The notes under the pieces were generated by a model, which was not told the DNA's origin, ran no database searches, and was given only the letters and a program-made list of their open reading frames with translations. From positions 3,866,501 to 3,930,500 of the forward strand of contig NZ_CP050063.1 of the NCBI RefSeq assembly GCF_011604685.1: DNA of 64,000 nucleotides, read 5' to 3'. This DNA comes from Spirosoma aureum. Lineage in GTDB: Bacteria > Bacteroidota > Bacteroidia > Cytophagales > Spirosomataceae. This document shows, in pieces, positions 45,111-54,716 of the stretch (the stretch's first letter is position 1; the number at the start of each line of letters is the position of its first letter). Both the position numbers and the translations under genes were made by a program.

Positions 45111-45686
45111 GTGAATTCCGTTTTCATACATCCCACTGCCGTTGTTGATGATGGTTGCATCATTGGCGAGGGCACTAAAATCTGGCACTTTTCGCATGTG
45201 ATGCCCGACTCCGTAATTGGGCCTAACTGCAACATTGGTCAGAATGTAGTGGTCTCACCTCAGGTTGTATTGGGCCGAAATGTGAAAGTTCAGAACAATG
45301 TCTCGATCTACACCGGAGTAACCTGCGATGACGACGTATTTCTTGGGCCATCGATGGTATTTACCAATGTTATTAACCCCCGAAGTGCTATTAACCGACG
45401 AGGGCAGTACCAGAAAACCCACGTTGGAAAAGGCGCGAGCATTGGCGCTAATGCGACCATTGTTTGTGGAAATACGATTGGTGAATTTTCCTTTATCGGC
45501 GCTGGCGCTGTCGTTACCAAAGATGTTCCTCCCTATGCTTTAGTGATTGGTAATCCGGCCCGGCAGGCTGGCTGGGTCAGTGAATATGGCCACCGTTTAG
45601 CGTTCGACAGTGGGGGAAAAGCCACTTGTCCGGAAAGCGGGATGGTTTATGAGCTAAGGCAAGGAAAGGTTTTCCGAATAAGTTAA
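45111..45686 (+). CDS. wbpD: UDP-3-amino-uronate N-acetyltransferase (WbpD/WlbB type)
   Basis: 191 residues from GTG 45111, the usual WbpD length; a TTG frame opening at 45087 would overlap wbpE. It is a left-handed beta-helix acetyltransferase: [65 protein letters not shown], then [58 protein letters not shown]. The last part is the WbpD signature. It acetylates the 3-amino group using acetyl-CoA, completing UDP-2,3-diacetamido-glucuronate. Confidence 0.92.
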   Translation: MNSVFIHPTAVVDDGCIIGEGTKIWHFSHVMPDSVIGPNCNIGQNVVVSPQVVLGRNVKVQNNVSIYTGVTCDDDVFLGPSMVFTNVINPRSAINRRGQYQKTHVGKGASIGANATIVCGNTIGEFSFIGAGAVVTKDVPPYALVIGNPARQAGWVSEYGHRLAFDSGGKATCPESGMVYELRQGKVFRIS

Positions 45687-45725
45687 CCCCTCTTTAACTA
45701 TCTAACACCTTTACTACTCATACTT

Positions 45726-46688
45726 ATGAACAGGTTCGCTCTGATTGGCGCGGCAGGCTTTATAGCACCCCGCCACATGAAAGCTATCAAAGAAACTGGT
45801 AGCCAATTAGTAACAGCCTTCGACAAATTTGACTCGGTTGGCGTGATGGACAGTTATTTCCCGGAAGCTGATTTTTTTACAGAGTTTGAGCGATTCGATC
45901 GGCACATCGATAAATTACGCCGGTCGGGTCATCCGGTCGACTACGTTAGCATTTGTAGCCCAAACTACCTGCACGACGCCCATATTCGTTTCGGTCTGAG
46001 GAGTGGTGCCAACGTAATTTGTGAAAAACCACTTGTACTTAACCCATGGAACATCGACGGATTGGCAGAAATAGAAGCCGAAACCGGTAACCGGGTCAGT
46101 AATATTCTTCAACTTCGGCTTCACCCAAGCATTATTGCGCTAAAAAAGCGTATCGAAAACGGTCCAGCCCATAAAATGTACGACCTCGATCTTGCCTACA
46201 TTACCTCTCGCGGAAAGTGGTATGGCATAAGCTGGAAAGGCGATATCACAAAGTCCGGAGGCATTGCAACCAATATTGGCGTACACTTTTTTGACATGCT
46301 CACCTGGATATTTGGCCCTGTAAAACAAAACCGTGTACATGTGCGGGAAGTAAATCAAGCCGCCGGTTATCTGGAGCTGGAACGAGCCCGTGTACGCTGG
46401 TTTTTGAGCACTGACTCCGTTACGCTGCCTGAATCGGTAAAACTTGCCAACCGGCAAACCTACCGCTCCCTACAAATTGAAGGTGAGGAAATAGAGTTCA
46501 GTGATGGATTTACTGATTTGCATACGAAGAGTTATGAGCAAATTATGGCGGGGAATGGATATGGCTTGTCTGAGGCTTATCCGTCCATCGAAATTGTTAA
46601 TCACATTCGAAATACTGCCTTAACTCGGGTTAGCGAAGATTATCACCCGTTAATCCGGTTCCAGCGACAGTTAGTGGGGCATGAATAA
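45726..46688 (+). CDS. wbpB: UDP-N-acetyl-hexosaminuronate 3-dehydrogenase (WbpB/WlbA)
   Basis: 320 residues, Gfo/Idh/MocA fold. The sequence is strikingly like Pseudomonas WbpB as I recall it: FALIGAAGFIAPRHMKAIKETG, VDYVSICSPNYLHDAHIRFGLR, VICEKPLVLNP, ITSRGKWYGISWKGD, GGIATNIGVHFFDMLTWIFG, RVRWFLSTDSVTLPESV and FSDGFTDLHTKSYEQIMAGNGYGL. The EKP lysine and the His in GVHFFD are the catalytic pair. It oxidises C3 of UDP-GlcNAc-uronate with NAD. With wbpA, wbpE and wbpD it forms a full four-enzyme set. Confidence 0.93.
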   Translation: MNRFALIGAAGFIAPRHMKAIKETGSQLVTAFDKFDSVGVMDSYFPEADFFTEFERFDRHIDKLRRSGHPVDYVSICSPNYLHDAHIRFGLRSGANVICEKPLVLNPWNIDGLAEIEAETGNRVSNILQLRLHPSIIALKKRIENGPAHKMYDLDLAYITSRGKWYGISWKGDITKSGGIATNIGVHFFDMLTWIFGPVKQNRVHVREVNQAAGYLELERARVRWFLSTDSVTLPESVKLANRQTYRSLQIEGEEIEFSDGFTDLHTKSYEQIMAGNGYGLSEAYPSIEIVNHIRNTALTRVSEDYHPLIRFQRQLVGHE

Positions 46689-46752
46689 TGCCAGGCCAAC
46701 GTAAAATCATTGCTTTTACGCATTTCTGCCCATTCCTTCCAGTCTGATAAAC

Positions 46753-47604
46753 GTGGATACCAGTAAGGAGATTTACGCTCACTCCATTACACCCCAGGAT
46801 AGTCTGTTTGACCTGCGATTAGCCGAAATATGGCGATATCGCGACTTGCTGATGCTGTTTGTTCGCCGTGATTTTGTGGCGAAATACAAACAGACCATCC
46901 TTGGGCCAGTATGGTTTTTTATTCAGCCGATTTTCCAGACGGCAGTATTGGCCATCGTCTTTGGCGGGATGGCCGGACTGTCCACCGATGGCGTTCCACC
47001 CCTGCTTTTTTACCTGGCTGGCGTTACGGCCTGGAATTATTTCTCGAACTGCCTGCGAGCCACCTCAAATACCTTTACCGCCAATGCAGGCCTATTTGGC
47101 AAAGTGTATTTTCCACGAGCCGTAACTCCATTGTCGGCTGTCATTAGTAATCTTATTCAGTTTGGAATCGGTCTGTTTCTCTTTTTGCTGCTTTACGTCT
47201 TTTTTGTCTTCACAGGTAGTACGTTACGCGCCAATAGCGCGCTGCTCCTGTTACCGCTGCTCATTCTGATCATGGGATTTATGGGACTTGGCTTAGGGAT
47301 GCTTGTTTCGGCAATGACCACTCGTTACCGTGATTTGCAATACCTGGTCGAGTTTGGTGTGCAATTATTGATGTATGCAACACCCGTTATTATTCCGTTG
47401 TCTGCTGTGCCGGCTAAATATCAACCCATTATGCTGGCCAACCCCATGACGGGCGTCATCGAAACCTTCAAATACGGCTTTTTCGGGACCGGTACGTTTT
47501 CATGGATGCTACTTGGTTACTCTACAGGATTCACCCTGATAGCGTTTTTAGTTGGATTGGCAGTTTTCAACAAAACAGAGAAAAACTTTATGGATACGGT
47601 TTAA
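46753..47604 (+). CDS. wzm: ABC-2 type polysaccharide exporter permease (Wzm)
   Basis: 283 residues from GTG 46753. The cytoplasmic start RDLLMLFVRRDFVAKYKQTILGPVWFFIQPIFQTAVLAIVFG is the hallmark of TagG/Wzm/KpsM permeases. About six membrane helices follow, including VISNLIQFGIGLFLFLLLYVFFVF and LLLLPLLILIMGFMGLGLGMLVSAM, with RYRDLQYLVEFGVQLLMYATPVIIPLS and NPMTGVIETFKYG near the end. It moves the completed lipid-linked glycan across the inner membrane with the ATPase encoded 21 bp downstream. Confidence 0.93.
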   Translation: MDTSKEIYAHSITPQDSLFDLRLAEIWRYRDLLMLFVRRDFVAKYKQTILGPVWFFIQPIFQTAVLAIVFGGMAGLSTDGVPPLLFYLAGVTAWNYFSNCLRATSNTFTANAGLFGKVYFPRAVTPLSAVISNLIQFGIGLFLFLLLYVFFVFTGSTLRANSALLLLPLLILIMGFMGLGLGMLVSAMTTRYRDLQYLVEFGVQLLMYATPVIIPLSAVPAKYQPIMLANPMTGVIETFKYGFFGTGTFSWMLLGYSTGFTLIAFLVGLAVFNKTEKNFMDTV

Positions 47605-47625
47605 CCATGTCCTTAAATTGAACGA

Positions 47626-48861
47626 ATGAAGCCAATTATTAAAGTCGAGAACCTATCCAAACAATACCGCTTAGGCACTATTGGTACCGGTACGATTCGT
47701 GAGGATGTTCAGCGATGGTGGCATCGCGTCCGGGGAAAAGAAGATCCTTATTTGAAAATTGGCGAAACAAACGATCGTAGTACCAAAGGCAGCAGTGACT
47801 ACGTATGGGCGCTCAAGGATATCAACTTTGAGGTAATGCCCGGTGAAGTTTTGGGGATCATTGGAAAAAACGGAGCGGGTAAATCAACCTTGTTAAAAAT
47901 TCTTTCCAAGGTAACCGGGCCGACTTCCGGGCGCATTGACTTCAACGGGCGAATAGGTAGTTTATTAGAGGTCGGTACTGGCTTTCACCCTGATTTGACT
48001 GGTCGCGAGAACATTTTTCTGAATGGCGCCATCTTGGGCATGACCAGGCGGGAAATCCGGTCCAAACTTGACGAAATCATTGATTTTTCTGGTTGCGAAC
48101 GCTATATCGACACGCCGGTAAAACGCTACTCCAGCGGAATGACCGTTCGGTTAGGTTTTGCCGTTGCCGCCCACCTTGATCCCGAAATTCTGGTAGTAGA
48201 TGAAGTATTAGCTGTTGGAGATGCTGAATTTCAGAAAAAAGCCATTGGCAAAATGCAGGATGTGAGCCGGAATGAGGGCAGAACGGTGCTATTTGTGAGC
48301 CACAATATGGGAGCAGTAGCGCAGTTATGCCATAGCGGAATCATTCTGCATCAGGGTATGGTTCAGTACCAGAGTCGGATTGCTGCAATCATCAAGTATT
48401 ACCTCCAGAACGATATTAAAGAGGGAAGCTATGTGTGTGATGGTTATAATAAAATCGATAAAGATGCCTACTTCAAACGTATCATGATTTTGGATGATGA
48501 GCGTACCGAGCGAAGTGACTTTTTTTATGACGAGGCCGTTTATATCTCGTTCGACATTCAAATTAACCGGCTGGATTCTGAATACAATGTATTCTGTATG
48601 ATTTTAGACAGCAACCTGAAACGGGTTTTTGCCGCCGAAACTAGAGGGATTTCAAATAACGTTACTCTGAAAATCAGTCCAAAATTTCTTGTTCGTGGTG
48701 ACTACTCTCTTCATGCCTTTATTCATATACCGAGGGTAAAACAGGAAGATGTGGTCGAAAATATTTGCCGATTTAAGGTACTGGACCGGGATTCTGAATT
48801 TTTTATTCATGGTGATTACGACTACGGGTCTGTCTTTGGGAATTACGAATGGGTGTCCTGA
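47626..48861 (+). CDS. wzt: ABC exporter ATPase with Wzt-type C-terminal carbohydrate domain
   Basis: 411 residues. The nucleotide-binding domain has Walker A GKNGAGKST (about 80-88), signature region VKRYSSGMTVRLGFAVAAHLDPEILVVDEVLAVGD and the switch VLFVSHNMGAV. From about residue 255 a beta-sandwich C-terminal domain follows (KRIMILDDERTERSDFFYDEAVYISFDIQINR), as in Wzt proteins that recognise a capped glycan end. This links the exporter to a specific terminal modification; several methyltransferases downstream could supply that cap. Confidence 0.94.
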   Translation: MKPIIKVENLSKQYRLGTIGTGTIREDVQRWWHRVRGKEDPYLKIGETNDRSTKGSSDYVWALKDINFEVMPGEVLGIIGKNGAGKSTLLKILSKVTGPTSGRIDFNGRIGSLLEVGTGFHPDLTGRENIFLNGAILGMTRREIRSKLDEIIDFSGCERYIDTPVKRYSSGMTVRLGFAVAAHLDPEILVVDEVLAVGDAEFQKKAIGKMQDVSRNEGRTVLFVSHNMGAVAQLCHSGIILHQGMVQYQSRIAAIIKYYLQNDIKEGSYVCDGYNKIDKDAYFKRIMILDDERTERSDFFYDEAVYISFDIQINRLDSEYNVFCMILDSNLKRVFAAETRGISNNVTLKISPKFLVRGDYSLHAFIHIPRVKQEDVVENICRFKVLDRDSEFFIHGDYDYGSVFGNYEWVS

Positions 48862-48889
48862 ACATTTCTCCGCTCCCTGACCTGTACAC

Positions 48890-49894
48890 ATGAGGGTGAC
48901 TACGTTTGTAGAAAAACTGAAAGGACTGAAACCGAAGCGGGCCTTAGCCAATATCCTGTATTTGCTACGCTATGACCTCAAACAGTCATTTGCCGATACG
49001 CAGACTCAACTTATTCAGGAGCAGGACTATAAGCTCTCTCTGCTAAAGCAGGAAATTCTTTATTATAAGATAAAAGACTATTTCGCAAACCATCCATCCG
49101 ATTCGTTTACCGAAGAACTCCAATACTTGACTAAGCTCGGACATGTATGTGTATTCCCCTACGTACAGACTAAAACCCTTGCCGACGTAGCTTACGGGTA
49201 TGATGCCGCTAAGCAGCTACCCTATGTCATTCATGACAACTCGAAAAAATTATATTTTCCAAGAGGCTGGGAACCTGAACAGGCAAAGCAGACCTACCTC
49301 AATTACATACAGGTCGAAAACCTGCTGGGCGGTGATTACACGGCTAAATCTCCACACAAGTACCAATCGGATACCGTTTTTGTGAAGGAAGGCGATGTAG
49401 TCATCGACGTTGGAGCCGCCGAAGCACTGTTTGCACTGGATGTGGTCGATAAAGCCGAAAAAGTTATCATTATCGAATCGGAACCAGTATGGATCGAACC
49501 GCTTCGGGCTACATTCGAGCCATACATGAACAAGGTAGTACTTATTCATAAACGAGTTTCAGACAGGGACTCAGTGCAGGAGGTTACCCTAATGAGTTGT
49601 CTGAAAAGAATAAATCCGAACCGCCTTTTTATAAAAATGGATATAGAAGGCTACGAGACAACCTTAATAGAAAATAACCACGATCTGTTTTGTGCCGACA
49701 TTGATATCAATGTGGTTTGCTGCACGTATCATAAGGCTGATGATGCAGTTACACTAAAGGCCTATTTTGACGATTTGGGCTATGATACCGAGTTTTCGGA
49801 TGGGTGTATGTTATTCTACTGGGACGAATTGATGGTTCCGCCTTTCTTCCGAAAAGGGGTATTACGAGCATCCAAACAAAGGCATTATATTTAG
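48890..49894 (+). CDS. FkbM-type SAM-dependent methyltransferase
   Basis: 334 residues. After about 150 residues of helical N-terminus, the FkbM core is clear: VFVKEGDVVIDVGAAEALFALDVVDKAEKVIIIESEPVWIEPLRATFEPY (SAM-binding) and LFIKMDIEGYETTLIENN (DIEG motif). It shares its full layout with the gene at 51847-52878 (YFPxxW, GGxYxxxxPHxYQ, CTYHK, TEFSDGxM, PPFFRxG), so the two are paralogues. FkbM enzymes O-methylate sugars or polyketides. It starts 28 bp after wzt. Confidence 0.88.
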   Translation: MRVTTFVEKLKGLKPKRALANILYLLRYDLKQSFADTQTQLIQEQDYKLSLLKQEILYYKIKDYFANHPSDSFTEELQYLTKLGHVCVFPYVQTKTLADVAYGYDAAKQLPYVIHDNSKKLYFPRGWEPEQAKQTYLNYIQVENLLGGDYTAKSPHKYQSDTVFVKEGDVVIDVGAAEALFALDVVDKAEKVIIIESEPVWIEPLRATFEPYMNKVVLIHKRVSDRDSVQEVTLMSCLKRINPNRLFIKMDIEGYETTLIENNHDLFCADIDINVVCCTYHKADDAVTLKAYFDDLGYDTEFSDGCMLFYWDELMVPPFFRKGVLRASKQRHYI

Positions 49895-49927
49895 TTAAGC
49901 TCATTGCTCCGCCGTTGATTTCCCGTT

Positions 49928-50881
49928 ATGACCGAAGCAGCTCCCTCTGTCAGCGTTTGTATAATTACCTACAACCATGAACAGTTTATTGGGCAGGCAA
50001 TCGACAGTGTGTTGATGCAGGAATGCACTTTTCCCATTGACATTGTCATTGGTGAAGACTGCAGTGCTGATAGCACGGGGGGCATTTGTCGGGAGTACGC
50101 CCTCAAACACGCGCACATAAAGCTGTTAAATAATCAGACCAATCTGGGCATGGTCAATAATTTCTTGCGAACGTCAATGTCGTGTTCTGGGAAATACATT
50201 GCTATGCTTGAGGGTGATGATTATTGGACTGACCCTCATAAACTGCAAAAGCAAGTTGATTTTTTAGAAGCAAATTCTGATTTCATTTTATGTTATCATG
50301 ACAAAACGCACCAAAAAGACGGGGCTATCGTGCGGGAATCGACTTATGATTTTAAAGAAAATAAATATTTTGTGCAGGAAGAAGTTTTTGCTGCTCACAT
50401 TCTGACAGTAACCGTTGTTTTCAGAAACATACTGAGTGAACATCCTTTTCCCGCAGCGTTTCGCAAACTGCCCCTATATGATTTTGGTGCGTGGGCTTAT
50501 CTGTCCCTGTTCGGCAAATGCGCTTACTTAAATTTCAACGGTGCTACGTACAGAATCCATGCCGATTCGGTTTTTTCCAGTAAAGAACCATTGGCTAATT
50601 ATAGCAAAATGCTGCGGTTGTTCCGGCTTTTGAAAACGCACTTTCCGCAGAATTATCAGCCTAATTTTAAGTACTACGCGCTATTGATTTATTTCATGAT
50701 TACTGAGGAACTCAGGTTAAAGCCATTCTCCGCGAAGTACTTGTACTATTTATCTGTTCTTTTCATCAAATCGCGTCAATTTAATATCGACGAGTTTACT
50801 GGCTTCTATAGTTCGCTTTACAAAACAATAATTAAGAAAAAAATCAAAAGCGTCTTAGGTAGGTATTTAGAGGTTGTTTGA
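49928..50881 (+). CDS. Glycosyltransferase family 2
   Basis: 317 residues with the GT-A fold. SVSVCIITYNHEQFIGQAIDSVLMQECTFPIDIVIGEDCSADST is the nucleotide-sugar-binding start, and YIAMLEGDDYWTDPHKLQKQVDFLEAN holds the GDD/DxD metal motif. The C-terminal half has hydrophobic segments but no clear membrane helix. The family cannot tell donor or acceptor. It lies between an FkbM gene and an HlpA-like transferase gene. Confidence 0.88.
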   Translation: MTEAAPSVSVCIITYNHEQFIGQAIDSVLMQECTFPIDIVIGEDCSADSTGGICREYALKHAHIKLLNNQTNLGMVNNFLRTSMSCSGKYIAMLEGDDYWTDPHKLQKQVDFLEANSDFILCYHDKTHQKDGAIVRESTYDFKENKYFVQEEVFAAHILTVTVVFRNILSEHPFPAAFRKLPLYDFGAWAYLSLFGKCAYLNFNGATYRIHADSVFSSKEPLANYSKMLRLFRLLKTHFPQNYQPNFKYYALLIYFMITEELRLKPFSAKYLYYLSVLFIKSRQFNIDEFTGFYSSLYKTIIKKKIKSVLGRYLEVV

Positions 50882-50914
50882 CCTTGTTGACTTGCGTTCA
50901 TTCCCCACTGGTTT

Positions 50915-51847
50915 ATGAAGACACCTATTCTTTTCATTATTTTCAATAAAAGAGAGGAAACTAAGCGGGTCTTTAGCCTTATTCGCGATCAACGGCCTAC
51001 GCAACTTTTCATAGCGGCCGACGGACCGCGGCTTGAGAGAGATGGGGAAGACGAAAAGTGCCGCTACGTACGAGAGTGGGTTTTAGAGAATATAGATTGG
51101 GAATGCAATGTAAAAACCCTGTTCAGAGATAATAATATTGGCTGTGGGCGTGGTCCTTCAGAAGCTATATCCTGGTTTTTTGAGCATGTTGAAGAAGGGA
51201 TAATATTAGAGGATGACTGCTTGCCAAATGCAACGTTTTTCCGATTTAGCGAGGACCTCCTCAAACGATTCCGGAACAATCCCAGGATTTCGATGATCTC
51301 AGGGAATAATTTTCAACCCGTTCAGCCTATGCCTTTAGCCGCAGATTATTACTTTTCTGTATTCCCAAGTTCAAATGGATGGGCTACCTGGAAGCGCTCC
51401 TGGCAGGGATTCGACTATCACCTCAGCAGTTGGCCTCATGTGGATAAGCGTAAGCTGGCGAAGTTTCTTTTCAATGATAAGTCTTATAGCCACTGGTGGA
51501 TAACCTTTTTCGATCGGTTTTACCAGCTCAAGCCGAACGATTCCTGGGATTACCAATTCCACTATCAATGCATGGTTAGAAATCAATTGGCTATAATTCC
51601 AAAAGCTAATTTGGTGAAAAATATAGGTTATGGTCCCGACGCAACCCATTCCCAGAACCCAGATAGCTATTTCGCTAATGTTCCGACACATGAGTTTGAA
51701 TTTCCAATCACGCATCCCGACCAGATTGTTCGGCATTATGAAGCTGATTTATTTATTCAAAAGATGCTGTTTGGTAGTGTCGAAATACCAGGCACATACA
51801 AGAAAATCAAACGGCTGATTAAACGGGCAATTCGATATAGTAATTAA
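50915..51847 (+). CDS. GNT-I-like glycosyltransferase (GT-A, HlpA-like)
   Basis: 310 residues. KTPILFIIFNKREETKRVFSLIRDQRPTQLFIAADGPR, NIGCGRGPSEAISWFFEHVEEGIILEDDCLPNATFFRF and SGNNF are a recognisable pattern of bacterial proteins related to N-acetylglucosaminyltransferase I; ILEDDC is the metal-binding EDD. SNGWATWKRSWQGFDY and NIGYGPDATHS follow. The same architecture recurs at 57144-58067 (paralogue). Its stop and the next start overlap by one base, implying coupled translation. Confidence 0.82.
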   Translation: MKTPILFIIFNKREETKRVFSLIRDQRPTQLFIAADGPRLERDGEDEKCRYVREWVLENIDWECNVKTLFRDNNIGCGRGPSEAISWFFEHVEEGIILEDDCLPNATFFRFSEDLLKRFRNNPRISMISGNNFQPVQPMPLAADYYFSVFPSSNGWATWKRSWQGFDYHLSSWPHVDKRKLAKFLFNDKSYSHWWITFFDRFYQLKPNDSWDYQFHYQCMVRNQLAIIPKANLVKNIGYGPDATHSQNPDSYFANVPTHEFEFPITHPDQIVRHYEADLFIQKMLFGSVEIPGTYKKIKRLIKRAIRYSN

Positions 51848-52878
51848 TGGCGAAGTACTCGATCACATCAGGGCTTAACAAATACCTCCTCAGGATTAAA
51901 TCTGTTAGCCTTTTCAATCTGTTGAAGAATCTCGCTTATCTTAGCAAATACGATTATAAATCTGAATTAAGGGTTACACAGGCAGAGCTATCGGCCGTGA
52001 ATTATCGATTGGGAGCCACTCAACTAGAATTACTTTATTTTAAAATTCTAGATTATTATAACAACCATCCTAATGACGATTACCGCCACGAGCTATTCTT
52101 TTTGAAAGAAATTGGCACAATAGCCCTTTTCCCTTACCGAAAAATAAAAGCCCTTGCGCCTTTAGTTTGTGGAGTTGATTCAGCTAAGGGCCTTCCTTAT
52201 GTTATTCATTGTGACTGTAAAAAACTGTACTTTCCGGCAGATTGGTCAATAGATCAGGTTAGGGATACTTACATTAGTCTTGTTGAAGAGCAAGGCATTT
52301 TAGGAGGTGGCTACTATGAGAAAGCCCCTCATCAGTATCAAACAAAGGCATTTCATGTTAAACAGGGTGATACCATACTTGATATTGGTGCTGCGGAAGG
52401 AATATTTGCGTTAGATAATATTGATAAAGCACGCAAAGTTTATCTCTTTGAATCAGATGAAATGTGGACTAATGCATTGAGGGCCACATTCGAGCCATAT
52501 CAGGACAGAGTTGTATTAATTAACAAGTTCGTTTCGGACGTAGATTCTGGTAATCAAACAACACTTGCTTCCTGTGTAACCGACAAAAGCCAGGATGAAA
52601 TTTTCATCAAAATTGATATTGAAGGTGATGAGCTAAAGGTTCTCCGTGGAAATAAAGATTTTTTTCTGACAGGTCCAGCTATACGAATAGCTTGCTGCAC
52701 ATATCATAAAAACAAGGATGCCGAGGATTTAAAAAATATTCTGAATGACTACGGATATGAAACTGAATTTTCGGACGGCTACATGATCTTTGTTCATGAT
52801 AAACATATTCAACCGCCGTATTTCAGACGGGGTATTATTCGGGGACAGCGAAGTAAACTCGTAGCAAACAACGATTGA
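51847..52878 (+). CDS. FkbM-type methyltransferase, paralogue of the gene at 48890
   Basis: 343 residues. SAM-binding DTILDIGAAEGIFALDNIDKARKVYLFESDEMWTNALRATFEPYQDRVVLINKFVSD and IFIKIDIEGDELKVLRGN match FkbM. Order of motifs (KKLYFPADW, GGGYYEKAPHQYQ, CCTYHKNKDAEDL, TEFSDGYMIF, QPPYFRRG) repeats that of the earlier gene, while the upstream neighbour differs. The pair flanks two glycosyltransferases, suggesting a duplicated module. Substrate unknown, probably a sugar hydroxyl. Confidence 0.87.
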   Translation: MAKYSITSGLNKYLLRIKSVSLFNLLKNLAYLSKYDYKSELRVTQAELSAVNYRLGATQLELLYFKILDYYNNHPNDDYRHELFFLKEIGTIALFPYRKIKALAPLVCGVDSAKGLPYVIHCDCKKLYFPADWSIDQVRDTYISLVEEQGILGGGYYEKAPHQYQTKAFHVKQGDTILDIGAAEGIFALDNIDKARKVYLFESDEMWTNALRATFEPYQDRVVLINKFVSDVDSGNQTTLASCVTDKSQDEIFIKIDIEGDELKVLRGNKDFFLTGPAIRIACCTYHKNKDAEDLKNILNDYGYETEFSDGYMIFVHDKHIQPPYFRRGIIRGQRSKLVANND

Positions 52879-52887
52879 TAAGAATGT

Positions 52888-53853
52888 ATGAGTTCCGTTA
52901 AGGTGTCTGTCGTGTTGTGTACCTATAATGGTGAGCTGTACTTGCGGGAACAACTTGATTCGCTTCTGAATCAGAGTTTTCGGCCCTACGAAATATTGAT
53001 TCAGGATGACCAGTCAACTGATAATACGTGGCAGATTATTGAAGAGTACAAGAGCCTTAACGCCTGCATCAAATCACATCAGAATAGCCAACGCCTGGGG
53101 CTTAATCAAAACTTTATCACTGCTTTTTTCAAGGCTTCAGGTGATTATATAGCCATCTCGGATCAGGATGATGTTTGGCTTCAGGATAAGCTGGACCTAT
53201 ATGTCAAGGCGTTACACGACAAAGATTGCTGTTTTGTGTATTCTGATTCATTCATAACGGACTCGACGCTAACGGTGACAGGTAGATTTAACGTACCCGA
53301 TCATTCATTAATCGATTTAGTTTGGATGGGTCTTGCCCCCGGTCATAGTGTACTGTTTAAAAAGGATGTGTTGCTTGGTTTAAAAAACCTTCATGAAATT
53401 GATTTTATATATGATTGGCTGGTGGGCTTAACCGCTTTGTCGGTTGGGCAGGCAAAAAAAATAGACCAACCGGCTACATACTGGCGAAGACACGATACTA
53501 CTGTTGGCCGCCAGGACTTCAAGCCCATTGAGTATGAATATCTAAAACCGTATCAATTATTATTTAGGGTCTTTAAATCGCTGTTGATGGGTAGGAAACT
53601 AAAAAACTTTTCGTGGCAATACGAGAATATATTTCTGATACTCAAGAACTTTGAGGGGGTGACGCGGGTAAAAGCCATAAATAAATTCGTTACTTACTAC
53701 AAGCAGGAAAAGCCTTGGGCAATGGTAATAGCCTGTTTTATATACCTACGTCTTCATCAGCATGTGAAAGCAAAAGACTGGATAAAATCTGTTTACATTC
53801 CCCTCCACAAATATTATTTCTATAAGTACACGGGTGCGGGCCTTCGCGGATAA
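52888..53853 (+). CDS. Glycosyltransferase family 2
   Basis: 321 residues. VKVSVVLCTYNGELYLREQLDSLLNQSFRPYEILIQDDQSTDNTWQII is the GT2 start; GDYIAISDQDDVWLQDKLDLY contains the DQDD motif typical of rhamnosyl- or galactosyl-type GT2 enzymes. A C-terminal hydrophobic stretch (PWAMVIACFIYLRL) may touch the membrane. It starts 9 bp after the FkbM gene and ends 8 bp before the next transferase gene. Confidence 0.88.
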   Translation: MSSVKVSVVLCTYNGELYLREQLDSLLNQSFRPYEILIQDDQSTDNTWQIIEEYKSLNACIKSHQNSQRLGLNQNFITAFFKASGDYIAISDQDDVWLQDKLDLYVKALHDKDCCFVYSDSFITDSTLTVTGRFNVPDHSLIDLVWMGLAPGHSVLFKKDVLLGLKNLHEIDFIYDWLVGLTALSVGQAKKIDQPATYWRRHDTTVGRQDFKPIEYEYLKPYQLLFRVFKSLLMGRKLKNFSWQYENIFLILKNFEGVTRVKAINKFVTYYKQEKPWAMVIACFIYLRLHQHVKAKDWIKSVYIPLHKYYFYKYTGAGLRG

Positions 53854-53861
53854 ACCGAACA

Positions 53862-54716
53862 ATGCCAGTTAAACTGACGATAATAACGATCAACCTAAAT
53901 AATGCAGCAGGCTTAAAAAAGACAATAGAAAGCGTTGCTGACCAATCATATCGTAATCTCGACTACGTCGTGATCGATGGTGGGTCCCGAGATGACAGTC
54001 AGCAAGTGATTCGGAATTATGAAACGTTTATCAACAGTTGGGTCTCGGAGCCAGATAAGGGTATCTACCACGCCATGAATAAGGGCATACGAAAAGCAAC
54101 GGGTGACTATTGCCTGTTTCTGAACTCTGGCGACTGGCTTGCAACGCCAACTATTCTTGAAAATGTATTTGCCCAGGATCCAGAGGCCGATATCGTTGCG
54201 GGTGATGTGTATTTTTACAATACCCAGCAGAAGGCCATTAAATGGCACGTTCCGTCACCTGACCAGCTTACGGCAAAGACCTTATTTTTAGGAACACTTC
54301 CCCATCAGGCTACCTTTATTCGTCGGGCTGTGTTTGATAAAGTGGGGTTGTATAACGAAACACTCAAAATCGCATCGGATTGGCTCTTTTTTCTGGAGGC
54401 TTTATTGAAATACGGTTGTACATATCAACACTATCAGGGAACGATTGCTTATTTCAATATGGACGGCATAAGTTGCGATCCGGCTACGGAATCGCTGCCA
54501 CGCAGGGAGCAACTTGCGGTTTTGGCGAATGAATATCCGCTTTTTCTGCCTGATTATGAACGTCTCGATCAGCTTGAAACGCAAAGTTTACAATGGAAGC
54601 AGAGTAACGAATATCGTGTATATCACTTTTTGGACCGGATTGGTTTTATTAGCTTAGGGGTGTTTCTGCGCCGGATAAAACGGGTTATTCAGCGTAATCT
54701 TTATAGAAAACGGTGA
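53862..54716 (+). CDS. Glycosyltransferase family 2 (WcaA/PgaC-like short form)
   Basis: 284 residues. KLTIITINLNNAAGLKKTIESVADQSYRNLDYVVIDGGSRDDSQQVI, ISEPDxGIYHAMNKGI-type segment (SEPDKGIYHAMNKGIRKATGDYCLFLNSGDW) and PHQATFIRRAVFDKVGLYNE define a GT2 subfamily common in O-antigen clusters. Two more copies are encoded at 56291 and 61216. The stop overlaps the GTG start of the next gene by four bases (GTGA). Confidence 0.88.
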   Translation: MPVKLTIITINLNNAAGLKKTIESVADQSYRNLDYVVIDGGSRDDSQQVIRNYETFINSWVSEPDKGIYHAMNKGIRKATGDYCLFLNSGDWLATPTILENVFAQDPEADIVAGDVYFYNTQQKAIKWHVPSPDQLTAKTLFLGTLPHQATFIRRAVFDKVGLYNETLKIASDWLFFLEALLKYGCTYQHYQGTIAYFNMDGISCDPATESLPRREQLAVLANEYPLFLPDYERLDQLETQSLQWKQSNEYRVYHFLDRIGFISLGVFLRRIKRVIQRNLYRKR

